Origin: Chloroflexota bacterium
GTDB lineage: Bacteria; Chloroflexota; UBA6077; FW602-bin22; JACPRP01
Assembly: GCA_016189905.1 (NCBI GenBank)
Contig: JACPRP010000035.1
Coordinates: forward strand, 1-64,000
Direction of reading: 5' to 3'
DNA length: 64,000 bases
Every line of letters starts with the position of its first letter. The first letter of the stretch is position 1. Below the pieces are notes generated by a model. That model was not told where the DNA came from. It saw only the letters and a program-made list of their open reading frames with translations, and ran no database searches. Positions 1-10,163 of the stretch are shown here, piece after piece. Both the position numbers and the translations under genes were made by a program.

Positions 1-1
1 A

Positions 2-1945
2 TCTCGGGCTATTCTCATCGTGGCGTTGGTGCTCTTGCCATTGCTTCCACCCGCTGCCGCACCGTCGGCGGCGGAAGAAATCGTAGAACTGGTGGATCCG
101 AAGGTACGCGTATGGGTTCAACAGCAGGTCAACCCTCGCTTTTTCCCGCAGACGGGATTCAATATCAGCGATGATCGATTCTTCGACTACTTCAATAAGC
201 GTGGCGGGCTGCCAACATTTGGCTTCCCCGTCTCACGCAGCTTCACCCTCCTGGGAACCACGGTACAGTTCTTCCAGCGGCGCATTATGCAGCTTCAGCC
301 GGATGGCAGTGTGGGGCTGTTAAACGTGATGGACCCGGGGCTGATGCCTTTTAACGTCATTAACGGCGCAACGCTTCCCTCACACGATCCCGCCATCGCT
401 ACCCAGGCGCCACAGCCAGGGTCACCCAATTTCGGTCCGGCGGCAACGGCATTCCTGCAGCAGTTCGCCCCCAACTCGTTCGAAGGGCGTCCGGTGAACT
501 TCTTCAATACCTTTATGGATACTGTGCCACCCGAGGCTGCGTTTCCTCCGGGGCAGCCAGTTGACCCGGGCCTTTTGCTGGGCTTCGATCTGGAGATGTG
601 GGGCTTTCCCACCAGTGCGCCAACGGTCGATCCAAACAACTTCAACTTCGTGTATCTGCGCTTTCAGCGAGGCATAATGCACTTCGACGGCACCAACGGC
701 CTCACTCAGGGGCTCCTGATGGCCGATTTTTTCAAGTCTATCATTACGGGCCAGAATCTGCCTCCCGATCTGGCGGTGCAGGCCCAGGGGAGTCCCTTTT
801 TCTTGCAATTCAATAACGCCGCACCTCTCGGGCTCAACCGGCCGGAGCAATTGCCCGGCACCGATATGACAGACGCGTTCATTCCCGAGCCTGGACCAGC
901 GGTTCCCATCCCTCCGCTCACGGGCATCAACGGGCTTCGCTATGGGATGCAGGCGCACATGTTCGGCCAGCCGCAGGATACGATCATCGATCTGCTCTAT
1001 CTGGCTGGATTCCGCTGGCTGAAGCAGCAGATACGCTGGGCCGATTTCGAGAAATCTCCAGGCAATATCGATTTCGCCACGCTGGATCAACTGGTGGATA
1101 CGGCCTCACGGCGTCAAACGCCGCTCCTCTTCAGCGTGGTAACCTCGCCATCATGGACGCGAGCGGATGGACTGATCAATGGCCCGCCGGACGACTTCAA
1201 CACTTTTGGTAACTTCCTCTTTGCCCTGGCCAGCCGCTACAGGGGGCGAGTAGCCGCCTATGAAATCTGGAACGAGCAGAACCTGAGGCGCGAATGGGCC
1301 GGTCGGCCTTTGGATCCAGGACTTTATATCGAGCTTCTGCGCGTCGCTCAGGCGCGCATCAAGCAGGCCGATCCTGGTGCCAGCGTCGTATCCGGTGCGC
1401 TGACCCCAACCGGGATCAACGATGGCGTGACTGCCGTAGACGATGTGGCCTATCTGCAGGGGATGTACACCTATCAAGGCGGCGTCTTTAAGACGCTTGC
1501 CGACGCGGTGGGGTCACATATGGCGGGATACAACAACGCGCCCGAAGATTTCGTGGATTTCCACACCGTGAACACTCCCGGTTTCAAGGACCATCCTAGC
1601 TTTTACTTCCGAAGAATAGATCAATTGCACGATGTGATGGCCGCCAACGGCGATCCAAGACAGATGTGGATCACCGAGTACGAGTGGGCATCCACGGCCC
1701 CACCTGTCCCGGTTGGGTTCGAGTGGACCACTCATCTGACGGAGGCGCAGGTATCCGATTTCCTCGTACGGAGCATTGAGAGCATTCAAACGAGCCGGCC
1801 GTGGGTGGGTGCAATCTTCATCTGGAATCTGAATTTCCGGACGTTTGGGGACCCGCACGTTAATGAAACCGCGATCTTTGGGATCCTGGATCCGGGCTTC
1901 ATTCCACGTCCGATGTACGTTGCGCTTCAGAACCTGGCTAAGTAA
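2..1945 (+). CDS. Secreted TIM-barrel glycoside hydrolase-like protein (GH39/GH5-like, clan A) with N-terminal FGFP-type module; 5' end probably outside the window
   Basis: ORF 20..1945; the frame stays open upstream to base 2 (SRAILIVALVLLPLLPPAAAPSAAEE looks like a signal peptide). Motifs YEIWNEQN and WITEYEW fit acid/base and nucleophile glutamates of clan-A hydrolases. Confidence 0.75.
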   Translation, partial: SRAILIVALVLLPLLPPAAAPSAAEEIVELVDPKVRVWVQQQVNPRFFPQTGFNISDDRFFDYFNKRGGLPTFGFPVSRSFTLLGTTVQFFQRRIMQLQPDGSVGLLNVMDPGLMPFNVINGATLPSHDPAIATQAPQPGSPNFGPAATAFLQQFAPNSFEGRPVNFFNTFMDTVPPEAAFPPGQPVDPGLLLGFDLEMWGFPTSAPTVDPNNFNFVYLRFQRGIMHFDGTNGLTQGLLMADFFKSIITGQNLPPDLAVQAQGSPFFLQFNNAAPLGLNRPEQLPGTDMTDAFIPEPGPAVPIPPLTGINGLRYGMQAHMFGQPQDTIIDLLYLAGFRWLKQQIRWADFEKSPGNIDFATLDQLVDTASRRQTPLLFSVVTSPSWTRADGLINGPPDDFNTFGNFLFALASRYRGRVAAYEIWNEQNLRREWAGRPLDPGLYIELLRVAQARIKQADPGASVVSGALTPTGINDGVTAVDDVAYLQGMYTYQGGVFKTLADAVGSHMAGYNNAPEDFVDFHTVNTPGFKDHPSFYFRRIDQLHDVMAANGDPRQMWITEYEWASTAPPVPVGFEWTTHLTEAQVSDFLVRSIESIQTSRPWVGAIFIWNLNFRTFGDPHVNETAIFGILDPGFIPRPMYVALQNLAK

Positions 1946-1962
1946 TCAGAGGAAAGCCAGAG

Positions 1963-4653
1963 ATGAAAGATATGGAGCGGGTGGCGTGGCACCAACTTGA
2001 CATCGACGACGTGGCCGCCCGGCTTGAGACGACTCAAGAGGGACTTTCCACGGAAGAGGCGAAGCGTCGGCTGGAGAGGTTCGGGCCAAATGAACTGGTA
2101 GTAGGAGAGGCGCCGCTGCCGCTAATAATTCTGCTCCGCCAGATCCGGAGCCCGCTCATATATATCCTTATTGGCGCGGGCGTCGTAACCGTCCTCCTGG
2201 GCAAATACGTCGATTCCGCGGTAATCCTCTCCGTGGTGATCCTCAACTCCGTCGTCGGCTTCATTCAGGAGTACAAAGCAGAGCAGTCTTTGCGCGCCCT
2301 CGCGCGAATGACCGCGCCCAAAGCGAGGGTACTCCGGGATGGCGAGGAGTGGGAGATCGATGCCCGTGAGGTGGTGCCCGGCGACGTGGTCCTCCTGGAG
2401 TCAGGCGTGAAGGTGCCGGCCGATCTTCGGCTCTTCCGCTCTATCGAATTGCAGGCCGACGAGTCAACCCTCACGGGGGAATCGCAGCCCGTGCTCAAGA
2501 AAATCGAGGCGATCGATGACGCGAATGCACCTCTCGGCGACCGTTTCAATATTGCCTATATGGGGACGATTATTGTGCGGGGCCGCGGTGCGGGTCTGGT
2601 TGCGGCCACAGGAATGGAGACGGTGTTCGGGCACGTCTCGGCGCAGGTGCGCCGCGTGGGAGAGGTGAAATCACCCTTACAGGCCCGCCTGGACCATCTC
2701 GCCAGGTTGATCGCCCTCTTGGTGCTGGCTGTTACAGCTCTGGTCTTCTTACTAGGGCTCCTCACAGGGGAGCCGATGGCCGATGTGCTTCTCACAGCCG
2801 TGGCCACGGCCGTAGCCACGGTACCGGAGGGTTTGCCGGTCACCATTACGGTAGCGCTGGCAGTAGGAGTTTGGCGGATGGCCCAGCGAAACGCCATCAT
2901 CCGCAAGCTCCCGGTCGTAGAGACCCTTGGCAGCACAACCACTATCTGTTCGGACAAGACCGGTACACTGACGAAGAACGAGATGACCGTCGTGAAGACC
3001 CACGCGGGAGGACGTTGTTATGAGGTCACCGGCGTTGGATATGCACCGGAAGGAGAGATTCTTCACGAAGGGCAACCGGTGCGCATGGCCGAGCACCCTG
3101 CGCTAGAATTGACACTGCGCATCGGGCTGCTCTGCAACGATTCGTCGGTTTACGAGGAAAATGGACGCTTCCGGCCAGACGGGGACCCGACAGAGGCCGC
3201 TTTGATAGTCGCGGCGATGAAAGCAGGAAAGCACCGGGAGCGCGAACTGGAGGATTACCCCATTCTGGACGAAATCCCATTTGAGTCGGACCGGCAGTAT
3301 ATGGCCACTTTGCACAGCCACAATGGGGAGAGGCTCATCTTCGTGAAGGGTGCGCCAGAGCGAATTCTGGACATGTGCGAAGCCCGCTTTATGCGGAGTA
3401 CAGCCGTGCTCGAGCGATCGCGGTTGCTGGAGGAGAGCTACAAACTTGCCTCCGAGGGGCTGCGAGTGCTGGCTATGGCGTATCGTCCGGTGCGAACTGG
3501 CATCGAACATGTGACGTGCGAAGATGTGGAAACGGCCGGCGAACTGATATTCGTCGGCTTGCAGGGGATGATCGATCCTCCACGACCAGAAGCTGTCACC
3601 GCTGTGGCGCAGTGTAAGCGCGCCGGCATCGGAGTCGTGATGATCACCGGCGATCACAGAGTAACGGCCGAGGCCATCGCTCGCCAAATGAACCTTACGG
3701 CGGACTCTGAGGTCCAGGTTGTCGATGGTCGAGAACTTGAAGCGATGGGGGACGAAGAGCTCTTCGCTCGCGTGAAAGCCATCTCGGTCTTTGCTCGCGC
3801 CGCACCTGCGCACAAGTTGCGCATCGTGCAGCAACTCCGAAGGCACGGTGAGGTGGTGGCGGTGACGGGAGATGGGGTCAACGACGCCCCGGCGCTCAAA
3901 CAAGCTGACATTGGGGTGGCGATGGGCGTGGTCGGCACCGACGTCGCTAAGGAGGCGGCGGACATGGTGCTGACCGACGACAACTTTGCCACCATCTATG
4001 CCGCCGTCGAGGAGGGACGGGTCGTCTTCGACAACACTCGCAAGGTGATCATGTTTCTCATCCCGACAGGGCTTGGTCTGGTGCTGAGCGTCATCGCCAG
4101 CATCGCGCTGGGGTTGCCTTTGCCCTTCCTGCCGGCTCAGGTTATCTGGATCAACCTGGTCACCAATGGGCTGCAAGACGTGGCGATGGCCTTCGAGCCG
4201 CCCGAGAAGGATATCGGGCGCCGGCCGCCGCGAGACCCGAGGGAGGGGGTGCTGACACGGCTGATGATCGAACGCATCATCGTGGTCGGCCTTGTCCTAC
4301 TGGCCGGTACCCTGACCGTTTTCATCTGGCAGCTAACCACCAACACCGACATCAACCACGCCCGTACGGTGGCGATGACCACGATGGTCTTGTTCCAAAA
4401 CTTCCACATCTTCAACAGCCGTTCGTTCACCAGGTCTTTGTCGCAAATGAACCCGCTATCCAACCGCTTTCTCTTAGTCACCATCGTCGTCGCCCTCGGT
4501 CTGCACATCCTCGCGCTATATTGGGGTCCACTGCAATTTGTGCTTAGCACCGTACCCCTGGATCTGGATACGTGGCTGGTGATGGTGGCAATAGCCGCGA
4601 CGGTGCTTCTGGCGGTGGAGATCGACAAGGGTATACGGCGATTACGTTCCTAA
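1963..4653 (+). CDS. Cation-transporting P-type ATPase (P2-type, CtpF/Ca2+-ATPase-like)
   Basis: TGES, PEGLP, CSDKTGTLTKNEM, KGAPERIL, TGDGVNDAPALKQADIGVAMG motifs; full-length 896 aa. Confidence 0.95.
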   Translation: MKDMERVAWHQLDIDDVAARLETTQEGLSTEEAKRRLERFGPNELVVGEAPLPLIILLRQIRSPLIYILIGAGVVTVLLGKYVDSAVILSVVILNSVVGFIQEYKAEQSLRALARMTAPKARVLRDGEEWEIDAREVVPGDVVLLESGVKVPADLRLFRSIELQADESTLTGESQPVLKKIEAIDDANAPLGDRFNIAYMGTIIVRGRGAGLVAATGMETVFGHVSAQVRRVGEVKSPLQARLDHLARLIALLVLAVTALVFLLGLLTGEPMADVLLTAVATAVATVPEGLPVTITVALAVGVWRMAQRNAIIRKLPVVETLGSTTTICSDKTGTLTKNEMTVVKTHAGGRCYEVTGVGYAPEGEILHEGQPVRMAEHPALELTLRIGLLCNDSSVYEENGRFRPDGDPTEAALIVAAMKAGKHRERELEDYPILDEIPFESDRQYMATLHSHNGERLIFVKGAPERILDMCEARFMRSTAVLERSRLLEESYKLASEGLRVLAMAYRPVRTGIEHVTCEDVETAGELIFVGLQGMIDPPRPEAVTAVAQCKRAGIGVVMITGDHRVTAEAIARQMNLTADSEVQVVDGRELEAMGDEELFARVKAISVFARAAPAHKLRIVQQLRRHGEVVAVTGDGVNDAPALKQADIGVAMGVVGTDVAKEAADMVLTDDNFATIYAAVEEGRVVFDNTRKVIMFLIPTGLGLVLSVIASIALGLPLPFLPAQVIWINLVTNGLQDVAMAFEPPEKDIGRRPPRDPREGVLTRLMIERIIVVGLVLLAGTLTVFIWQLTTNTDINHARTVAMTTMVLFQNFHIFNSRSFTRSLSQMNPLSNRFLLVTIVVALGLHILALYWGPLQFVLSTVPLDLDTWLVMVAIAATVLLAVEIDKGIRRLRS

Positions 4654-4833
4654 GAAATAAGGAGTTGAAGTCTCAGAAGGTTGGATTCAGCCATTCGACG
4701 GATGAGCAGATTCTGAGGAGGGGGAGACTGGTCGAGCTTTCGAAACGCCAGATTGAAAAATGACGATCACCGAATCCTGTATCTTCCTTGGCATTCAATG
4801 TCTCCTATTCACCGGTAACACTCCATGAACTGG

Positions 4834-5736
4834 CTATTGACCCACTACACGAGTGATGAAAACAGGGCAAGGTGAACTGCTGATCACCTTCTTCATAGTG
4901 GCCGCGCGCTCAGCCTCCAAGCGCCCGTGCCAGCCGAGGATGATTAGATCACTGTTTTGTTTTCCCGCAGTTTGCACGATCTCGTCGCCGGGTTCTCCTT
5001 TACCTAAGAGCAGACGCAACCTTATCTCTCCCGGAGCGTGGCCCAGGACGCGCAGTCGCTCCAGAAACTCACGCGTCCAGGCCGGCCACTCGTGCTGCGG
5101 TTGATCCACGTAACGCGGAGTGGCGAAAGTTCCCGGCTCGACGGGTCGTCGTGCACCAGGCACCGCAACGTGAAGCACGACCAACTCTGCCCCCGCCTTA
5201 TGTGCCAGATCGGCGGCAGGCCCGATGGCGACGGCCGTACTCGGCGTACCATCGTGGGGCAGCAACATATGCTGGAGGGTCCAGGAACGAAGTCCACGCT
5301 CTGGCCTTACCAGCACGACAGGACACGGTGCCAGCTTCAGCACATCTTCTGCCACCGGGCCAAGCTCCCCGCGCGGCTCCAACACCCCCGTATGCGTACA
5401 CATCACAATCAACCTGCTCTGCCAGTCCCGAGCAAGACGGGTGATGGCCTCCGCTGGCGTGCCGGTGATTTCCTCGATGACGGAGCCGCGAAGCTGCTCG
5501 GACGTGAGACCCAACTTGTGGAGCACTTCCTGTGGGAGAAGGACCGGTTCAGCTACGTGGACAATGTGCAGCGTGGCTCTTTCGAGCTTAGCCAACTCCT
5601 TTGCAATGGGCAAAGATACCATCGCATGGGCAGAGCCATCGAGGGGCACGATGACCCTGGATGGGTGCTTCGCCGATGGCGAATTCGATGCATCACCTGT
5701 CGCCCGGTTCGACCTCTGCTTTGGCTTCCGACTCAT
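4834..5736 (-). CDS. Universal stress protein with two UspA domains
   Basis: Two UspA-like halves (RVIVPLDGSAHAMVSLPIAKELAK...VVLVRPE; MLLPHDGTPSTAVAIGPAADLAHKAGAELVVLHV...DLIILGWHGR...CPVFITR). Confidence 0.9.
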   Translation of the reverse strand: MSRKPKQRSNRATGDASNSPSAKHPSRVIVPLDGSAHAMVSLPIAKELAKLERATLHIVHVAEPVLLPQEVLHKLGLTSEQLRGSVIEEITGTPAEAITRLARDWQSRLIVMCTHTGVLEPRGELGPVAEDVLKLAPCPVVLVRPERGLRSWTLQHMLLPHDGTPSTAVAIGPAADLAHKAGAELVVLHVAVPGARRPVEPGTFATPRYVDQPQHEWPAWTREFLERLRVLGHAPGEIRLRLLLGKGEPGDEIVQTAGKQNSDLIILGWHGRLEAERAATMKKVISSSPCPVFITRVVGQ

Positions 5737-5763
5737 CGCCGTCTCCTTTTTCCTGGGGAGAGA

Positions 5764-8700
5764 CTATTGCTCTCGGGCCGGCGCTTCATGGCACGGTTTC
5801 CATTTCGCGTTCGTCTTCCTGGTCACTATTCGGTCTCCGGGCCCAACCATCACCTGTAGGCAATTGGCCAAAGCAATGTCCACTGTGCCCTCCCCCTCGT
5901 TTTGGACCTCGATGGCGGTGGGCTGTGAGAGCACGGCAACCTGCAATTGCCGATTCCGCCACTGAGCGGGAAAGCGCAAGCCGCGCCACCGATGTGGCAG
6001 ATTGGGATCCAAGGCTAGCCCATTTGAGCGTGACAGCAACCCGGCGAAGCCGAAAACAGTGGCCTGCCACAGACCACCTTGCGCCGCTAGATGCACTCCA
6101 CCAGCGGCGTTGCCCATGTTGTTCGCCAGGTCGATCTCAGCCGACTGTTTGAAGTAACGCTCAGCCAAATCAAGATCGCCCAGGCGAGCCGCTACCAGGG
6201 CGTGGATGCTCGGGCTGAGAGAGCTGCCGTGGCCGGCGCGTGGCTCGTAGTACCGGAAATTGGCCGCGCGTACGGTTGGCGAGAAGCGATCCCATAGTAG
6301 ATAGATCAGCATAACGACGTCCGGCTGCTTTAGCACCTTCGACCGCCGGATGCGCTCCCGTCCGAGGAGCACGTCCATCGGCGCCGTGCGTCCCTCGTAA
6401 GCGGTGAGATCGATCTCTTCGAGATCGAAGTAGCCGTGAAACTGCTCGAAGAGGCCGGTCTCGGGGTCGAATCCTGTGTACATCGCCTTCGCCAATCTGA
6501 GCCACCGCTCGGGCTCCTCGGGCGTTATCCCCAGCCGCTGAGCCAGGTCTCGCCAGCGCTCAGGCCAGCGTTCTTCAAGGATACGCACCACCTCTGCCCC
6601 GCGTTCCATATTCCACTGAGCCATAACGTTGGTATAGGCGTTGTCGTCGACATCTTCGTGATATTCGTCTGGACCGATCACGTGTCGGATGTGGTAGCGA
6701 CCATCATCCTCGATCTGCCCTCGACTGGCCCAGAAGCGGGCCGTCTCTAGAAGGATCTCGGCGCCGGCATTGACGAAGAAATCGTCGTCGCCGCTGGGCT
6801 GCCAGTATTGCCAGACGGCGTAGGCGATGTCAGCGCTGATGTGATGTTCCTGCTCCCCGGATAGGACGGCGATCACCTCGCCGTCAGGCGCCAAGACAAA
6901 TCGCGGGGTCGTCTCCTCGCCGGTGTCGGCAGACTCCCAGGGATACAAGGCACCGCGATAGCCCAGGGAATCGGCCTTGGTCCGCGCCGCCGGTAAAGTG
7001 TGGTAGCGGTACGTCAGCAGCGCACGGGCCGCGGCGGGACAAGTGAGCGCATAGAAAGGGAGCATGTATATCTCGGTATCCCAGAAGACATGGCCCTTGT
7101 AGACAGCACCCGTAAACCCTCGCGCGCCGATCGAAGCTCGCTCATCTTCGGGGTTGGAAGCGCTGATAAGGTGGTAGATCGCAAAGCGAAGCGCTCGTTG
7201 CGCCTCGTCGTCCCCTTGCACTTGCACATCGGCTACTCGCCAGTACGCCTCCCAGACCTGACTGTGGGCGGTGATGTCGTTCTCCACCCCATCTTGAAGC
7301 AACTTCTCTAGACGACTCGCAGCCATCTCTTCTGGCCGCTCCGTGTCACGAGAGGTGTAAACACACGCCAGGCGGTCCAGTCGGTATGTCTCGCCAATTC
7401 GCACGTCCCAATCCCATCGCTCGATGAGTCGTGATCGACCTGATTCGATCTTCCCCTCGATGGGTTCACCCTTTTCAGCTCGTAGTCGGCCTGCCGCAGC
7501 GAAGGCGATGGTCTTGCCGGTGGCGATGGTGCGCACGGTTAGCACAACCGAGCTCAGTGGAGACGATGAGCCGTCCGTCGGAACCAAAGCGGGCGGTGGG
7601 GGTATGTTCGCGGGAACGGCGATTGTGTACCGGTCTTCATCTCGAAGTGGCTGTGCGATCTGGCACTCCAGGCATACACGACCGCTGTAGTTCTCGGGCG
7701 TGAGTGCTACGGATTGAATCAGGACGTGACGGTCCGCGATGGAAGCCAGACGCAGGAAGCTCAGACGCGTTACCCGCCCGGTCGGGTCCCGGTGCCGCCA
7801 TTCCCGCCAGAGCATCCCCTGTCGCAGGTCAAGCATCCGTCGATGTTCCAGGAACTCTCCCTCCTCCAGCTTCAACTCCCGCCCCTCCACGATTACGCGT
7901 AGCTGCGTCCAGTCAGGAGCCAGCGCCAGCTCAGGGCTAGAATCAGACAGTGGATTCGTATCGAATATGCCGGCCAGAAACGTGGCCGGGGAAGACAGAC
8001 TACTGCCCTCGGCCAACGAACCGCGCGTCCCGACATAGCCGTTAGAAACAGTGAAAAGAGACTCGATCTCGTGTTCACGGGCAAGGTTGAAGCCCTCCTC
8101 TACGAGAAGCCAGCTCCGATTGGGAGTGGGGATGGCGGGCAGATCGAGCAGGTCCAGGCCGCCCATCGCGGTGTTCCTCTGCGTCTGCACGCGCTGCTCC
8201 CCCAAAGCAACCTGACACGCGAGGATTTGCTGGAAGCGCACCGGTCCGCCGCCCAGATGAATCACCTCCGGTGGCACGCCATTGGGCTCGCGTCCCACCG
8301 ACACCAGGATAGATCCTCGCACCCCCGGCACAACCATCTTATAGTCGCTCCCCTCTATCCCATCGATAGGGCCAAACTCATCGCCGGCGATAAGGATGTC
8401 TTCGGGGAGGACCTTCATAGGATAGGCTAGCTCGCGCACAAGCCATTCAACTGCCTCAGCCTTGTCGGTGAGCCCCACCTCGATGTGTTTGACGTCGCTG
8501 GTGATGCGGGCCCCGATGCGCACAGTCTGCGAGGTATCGGGGCAGGCCCCGATTCGCACAGCCCGCGAGGTATCGGGGCAAGTATCGCTCAGGCCTTTTT
8601 CCCGGGCGATCCTTTGTGCCAAGTCGATGACTTCACGAACTCCGCCGGTAAGTCCTGCGCTCTGGAGCCTGCCTTGCACGGCCCGCAGCAGGTCGTCGAT

Positions 8701-9234
8701 GGCCGATTTCGGGGGGTCGCGCCACTCGGGCAGTGGTATAAGGTCGATCTTGCGTCGGTTCAGGCGATTATAGATTACACGTATGTCCAGGCCAGTCATA
8801 GACACGAGTGCGTCGCGTACGGCGTCCGCAATCTCGGTAAGCAACTGGTTCTCCCTCGTCGTCGCTACACGTCGCCAGAGCAAAACCGGGCGAGACTGGT
8901 CGTGAAAGTCCCGATCCTCACTTTCCTTCAATTGTATCGGGGCAAAGCCGTAAACCTCCGAGCCCCGATTGGTAGAGATGTACAGGTGGCGCTTATGAGG
9001 GCCCTGGATAGCGGCGGAAAGCTGGCGGTCGATGTTGGGGAAGCTGGTTCCAGTGATGACCACGATAGGGATGCCAAATCGGAGCAGTCTTTCCAGGAGG
9101 ACATGCACATTGCTCGCGTCCTCGCGGCGGCTCATCACAGCGGTGCCATCCCAGTCGAAGGCGATAATCTTGAACGGATGCGCGAGCGCAGGCGGTAGGT
9201 TCTCGCAAGCCGCCGGATGTTCGGACGATTTCAT
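5764..9234 (-). CDS. HAD-IIB-like phosphatase fused to GH65 disaccharide phosphorylase/hydrolase (OtsB1-like architecture)
   Basis: N-terminal FDWDGTAV...VVITGTSF...GDEFGPIDGIEGSDYKMVVPG (HAD); C-terminal GH65 signatures VFWDTEIYMLPFYALTCPAAARALLTYRYHTLPAAR, GALYPWESADTGEETTP, HVIGPDEYHEDVDDNAYTN. Confidence 0.9.
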   Translation of the reverse strand: MKSSEHPAACENLPPALAHPFKIIAFDWDGTAVMSRREDASNVHVLLERLLRFGIPIVVITGTSFPNIDRQLSAAIQGPHKRHLYISTNRGSEVYGFAPIQLKESEDRDFHDQSRPVLLWRRVATTRENQLLTEIADAVRDALVSMTGLDIRVIYNRLNRRKIDLIPLPEWRDPPKSAIDDLLRAVQGRLQSAGLTGGVREVIDLAQRIAREKGLSDTCPDTSRAVRIGACPDTSQTVRIGARITSDVKHIEVGLTDKAEAVEWLVRELAYPMKVLPEDILIAGDEFGPIDGIEGSDYKMVVPGVRGSILVSVGREPNGVPPEVIHLGGGPVRFQQILACQVALGEQRVQTQRNTAMGGLDLLDLPAIPTPNRSWLLVEEGFNLAREHEIESLFTVSNGYVGTRGSLAEGSSLSSPATFLAGIFDTNPLSDSSPELALAPDWTQLRVIVEGRELKLEEGEFLEHRRMLDLRQGMLWREWRHRDPTGRVTRLSFLRLASIADRHVLIQSVALTPENYSGRVCLECQIAQPLRDEDRYTIAVPANIPPPPALVPTDGSSSPLSSVVLTVRTIATGKTIAFAAAGRLRAEKGEPIEGKIESGRSRLIERWDWDVRIGETYRLDRLACVYTSRDTERPEEMAASRLEKLLQDGVENDITAHSQVWEAYWRVADVQVQGDDEAQRALRFAIYHLISASNPEDERASIGARGFTGAVYKGHVFWDTEIYMLPFYALTCPAAARALLTYRYHTLPAARTKADSLGYRGALYPWESADTGEETTPRFVLAPDGEVIAVLSGEQEHHISADIAYAVWQYWQPSGDDDFFVNAGAEILLETARFWASRGQIEDDGRYHIRHVIGPDEYHEDVDDNAYTNVMAQWNMERGAEVVRILEERWPERWRDLAQRLGITPEEPERWLRLAKAMYTGFDPETGLFEQFHGYFDLEEIDLTAYEGRTAPMDVLLGRERIRRSKVLKQPDVVMLIYLLWDRFSPTVRAANFRYYEPRAGHGSSLSPSIHALVAARLGDLDLAERYFKQSAEIDLANNMGNAAGGVHLAAQGGLWQATVFGFAGLLSRSNGLALDPNLPHRWRGLRFPAQWRNRQLQVAVLSQPTAIEVQNEGEGTVDIALANCLQVMVGPGDRIVTRKTNAKWKPCHEAPAREQ

Positions 9235-10163
9235 CTAAGCTCCGTGATCTGCACCTGCGGCAGCAGAGCAGCAACCATCTCTGCCGTTCCCAGCGCCGTG
9301 CCCGGCGTCATCGCCGTCGCGGCCCCCGCGGCTGTACCCAGGCGGAGTCCTTCGACGATATCGTCTCCGCGAGCGATGGCCACCGCCAAGCCCGCGACAA
9401 GCGAATCTCCCGAGCCCACGGTGCTAAGCCGTTCCACCTTTGGCGGAATAGCCTGCCAGACCTTGTCGCCTTTTACGCAGACAGCACCTTGCGCTCCCAT
9501 CGATACCACGACCACCGCAATCCCCCTTCTCACAAGCTCAGTCGCGCCTTCTACCACCGCACCCAGATCAGGCAAAGAGCGTTCCAGGAGACGCTCGGCC
9601 TCGGCCACGTTAGGCTTGATGAGGTAAGGCTTCGCTTCCATACCGTGGCGGAATGGCTCATCATCCGCGTCGAGGATGGTTTTGACGTGCTTGGAGCGCG
9701 CCAGGCGAATAAAAGAAGCGTAGGTATCATCTGACAAGCCAGGCGGGAGACTGCCAGCGAGCACGAGAACACGTCCAGCCTGCAGCCAGAACTGGAGCAA
9801 ATCATCTAGCCTGGCCAGATGTTCGCGATCGATAGCCGGGCCTGGACCATACAGGCTGGTACTCTCATCGCTGGTCTCATCCACAACCGTGACGTTGAGA
9901 CGCGTCTGGCCGGGGACGTGCACGAAGTGGTGTTGAACGCCCTCGTCATCTAGGGCATTGTGTGCGATAAGGCCGATCTCTCCAGCCAGAAAGCCGAAGG
10001 CGATGGTTGGCCAACCGAGGCGATGGGCGACCCGTGAGACATTGATACCTTTGCCAGCCGGATCTAGCTGCGGGCTTCGAAAGCGGTTCACCGCGCCAAT
10101 TTGCAGGCTATCCACCCAGACTGTCTGATCTACCGATGGGTTGGGGGTTAGCGTAATGATCAA
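9231..10163 (-). CDS. PfkB-family 1-phosphofructokinase/hexose kinase
   Basis: MIITLTPNPSVDQTVWVD start, DPAGKGINVSR, TVGSGDSLVAGLA motif; 4-bp overlap with the downstream HAD-GH65 gene. Confidence 0.92.
   Translation of the reverse strand: MIITLTPNPSVDQTVWVDSLQIGAVNRFRSPQLDPAGKGINVSRVAHRLGWPTIAFGFLAGEIGLIAHNALDDEGVQHHFVHVPGQTRLNVTVVDETSDESTSLYGPGPAIDREHLARLDDLLQFWLQAGRVLVLAGSLPPGLSDDTYASFIRLARSKHVKTILDADDEPFRHGMEAKPYLIKPNVAEAERLLERSLPDLGAVVEGATELVRRGIAVVVVSMGAQGAVCVKGDKVWQAIPPKVERLSTVGSGDSLVAGLAVAIARGDDIVEGLRLGTAAGAATAMTPGTALGTAEMVAALLPQVQITELR

Noticed and set aside
422-1090. Antisense ORF of 222 aa opposite the hydrolase-like gene, and similar shadows (e.g. 3103..4176 -, 8485..9198 +, 44482..45870 +, 45901..46665 +)
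   Set aside because: They lie antisense to strongly supported genes in GC-rich DNA, have His/Arg-rich shadow composition and no recognisable motif.
5038-6152. Overlapping + strand ORFs opposite USP and the HAD-GH65 C-terminus
   Set aside because: Mirror-image ORFs of well-supported minus-strand genes.
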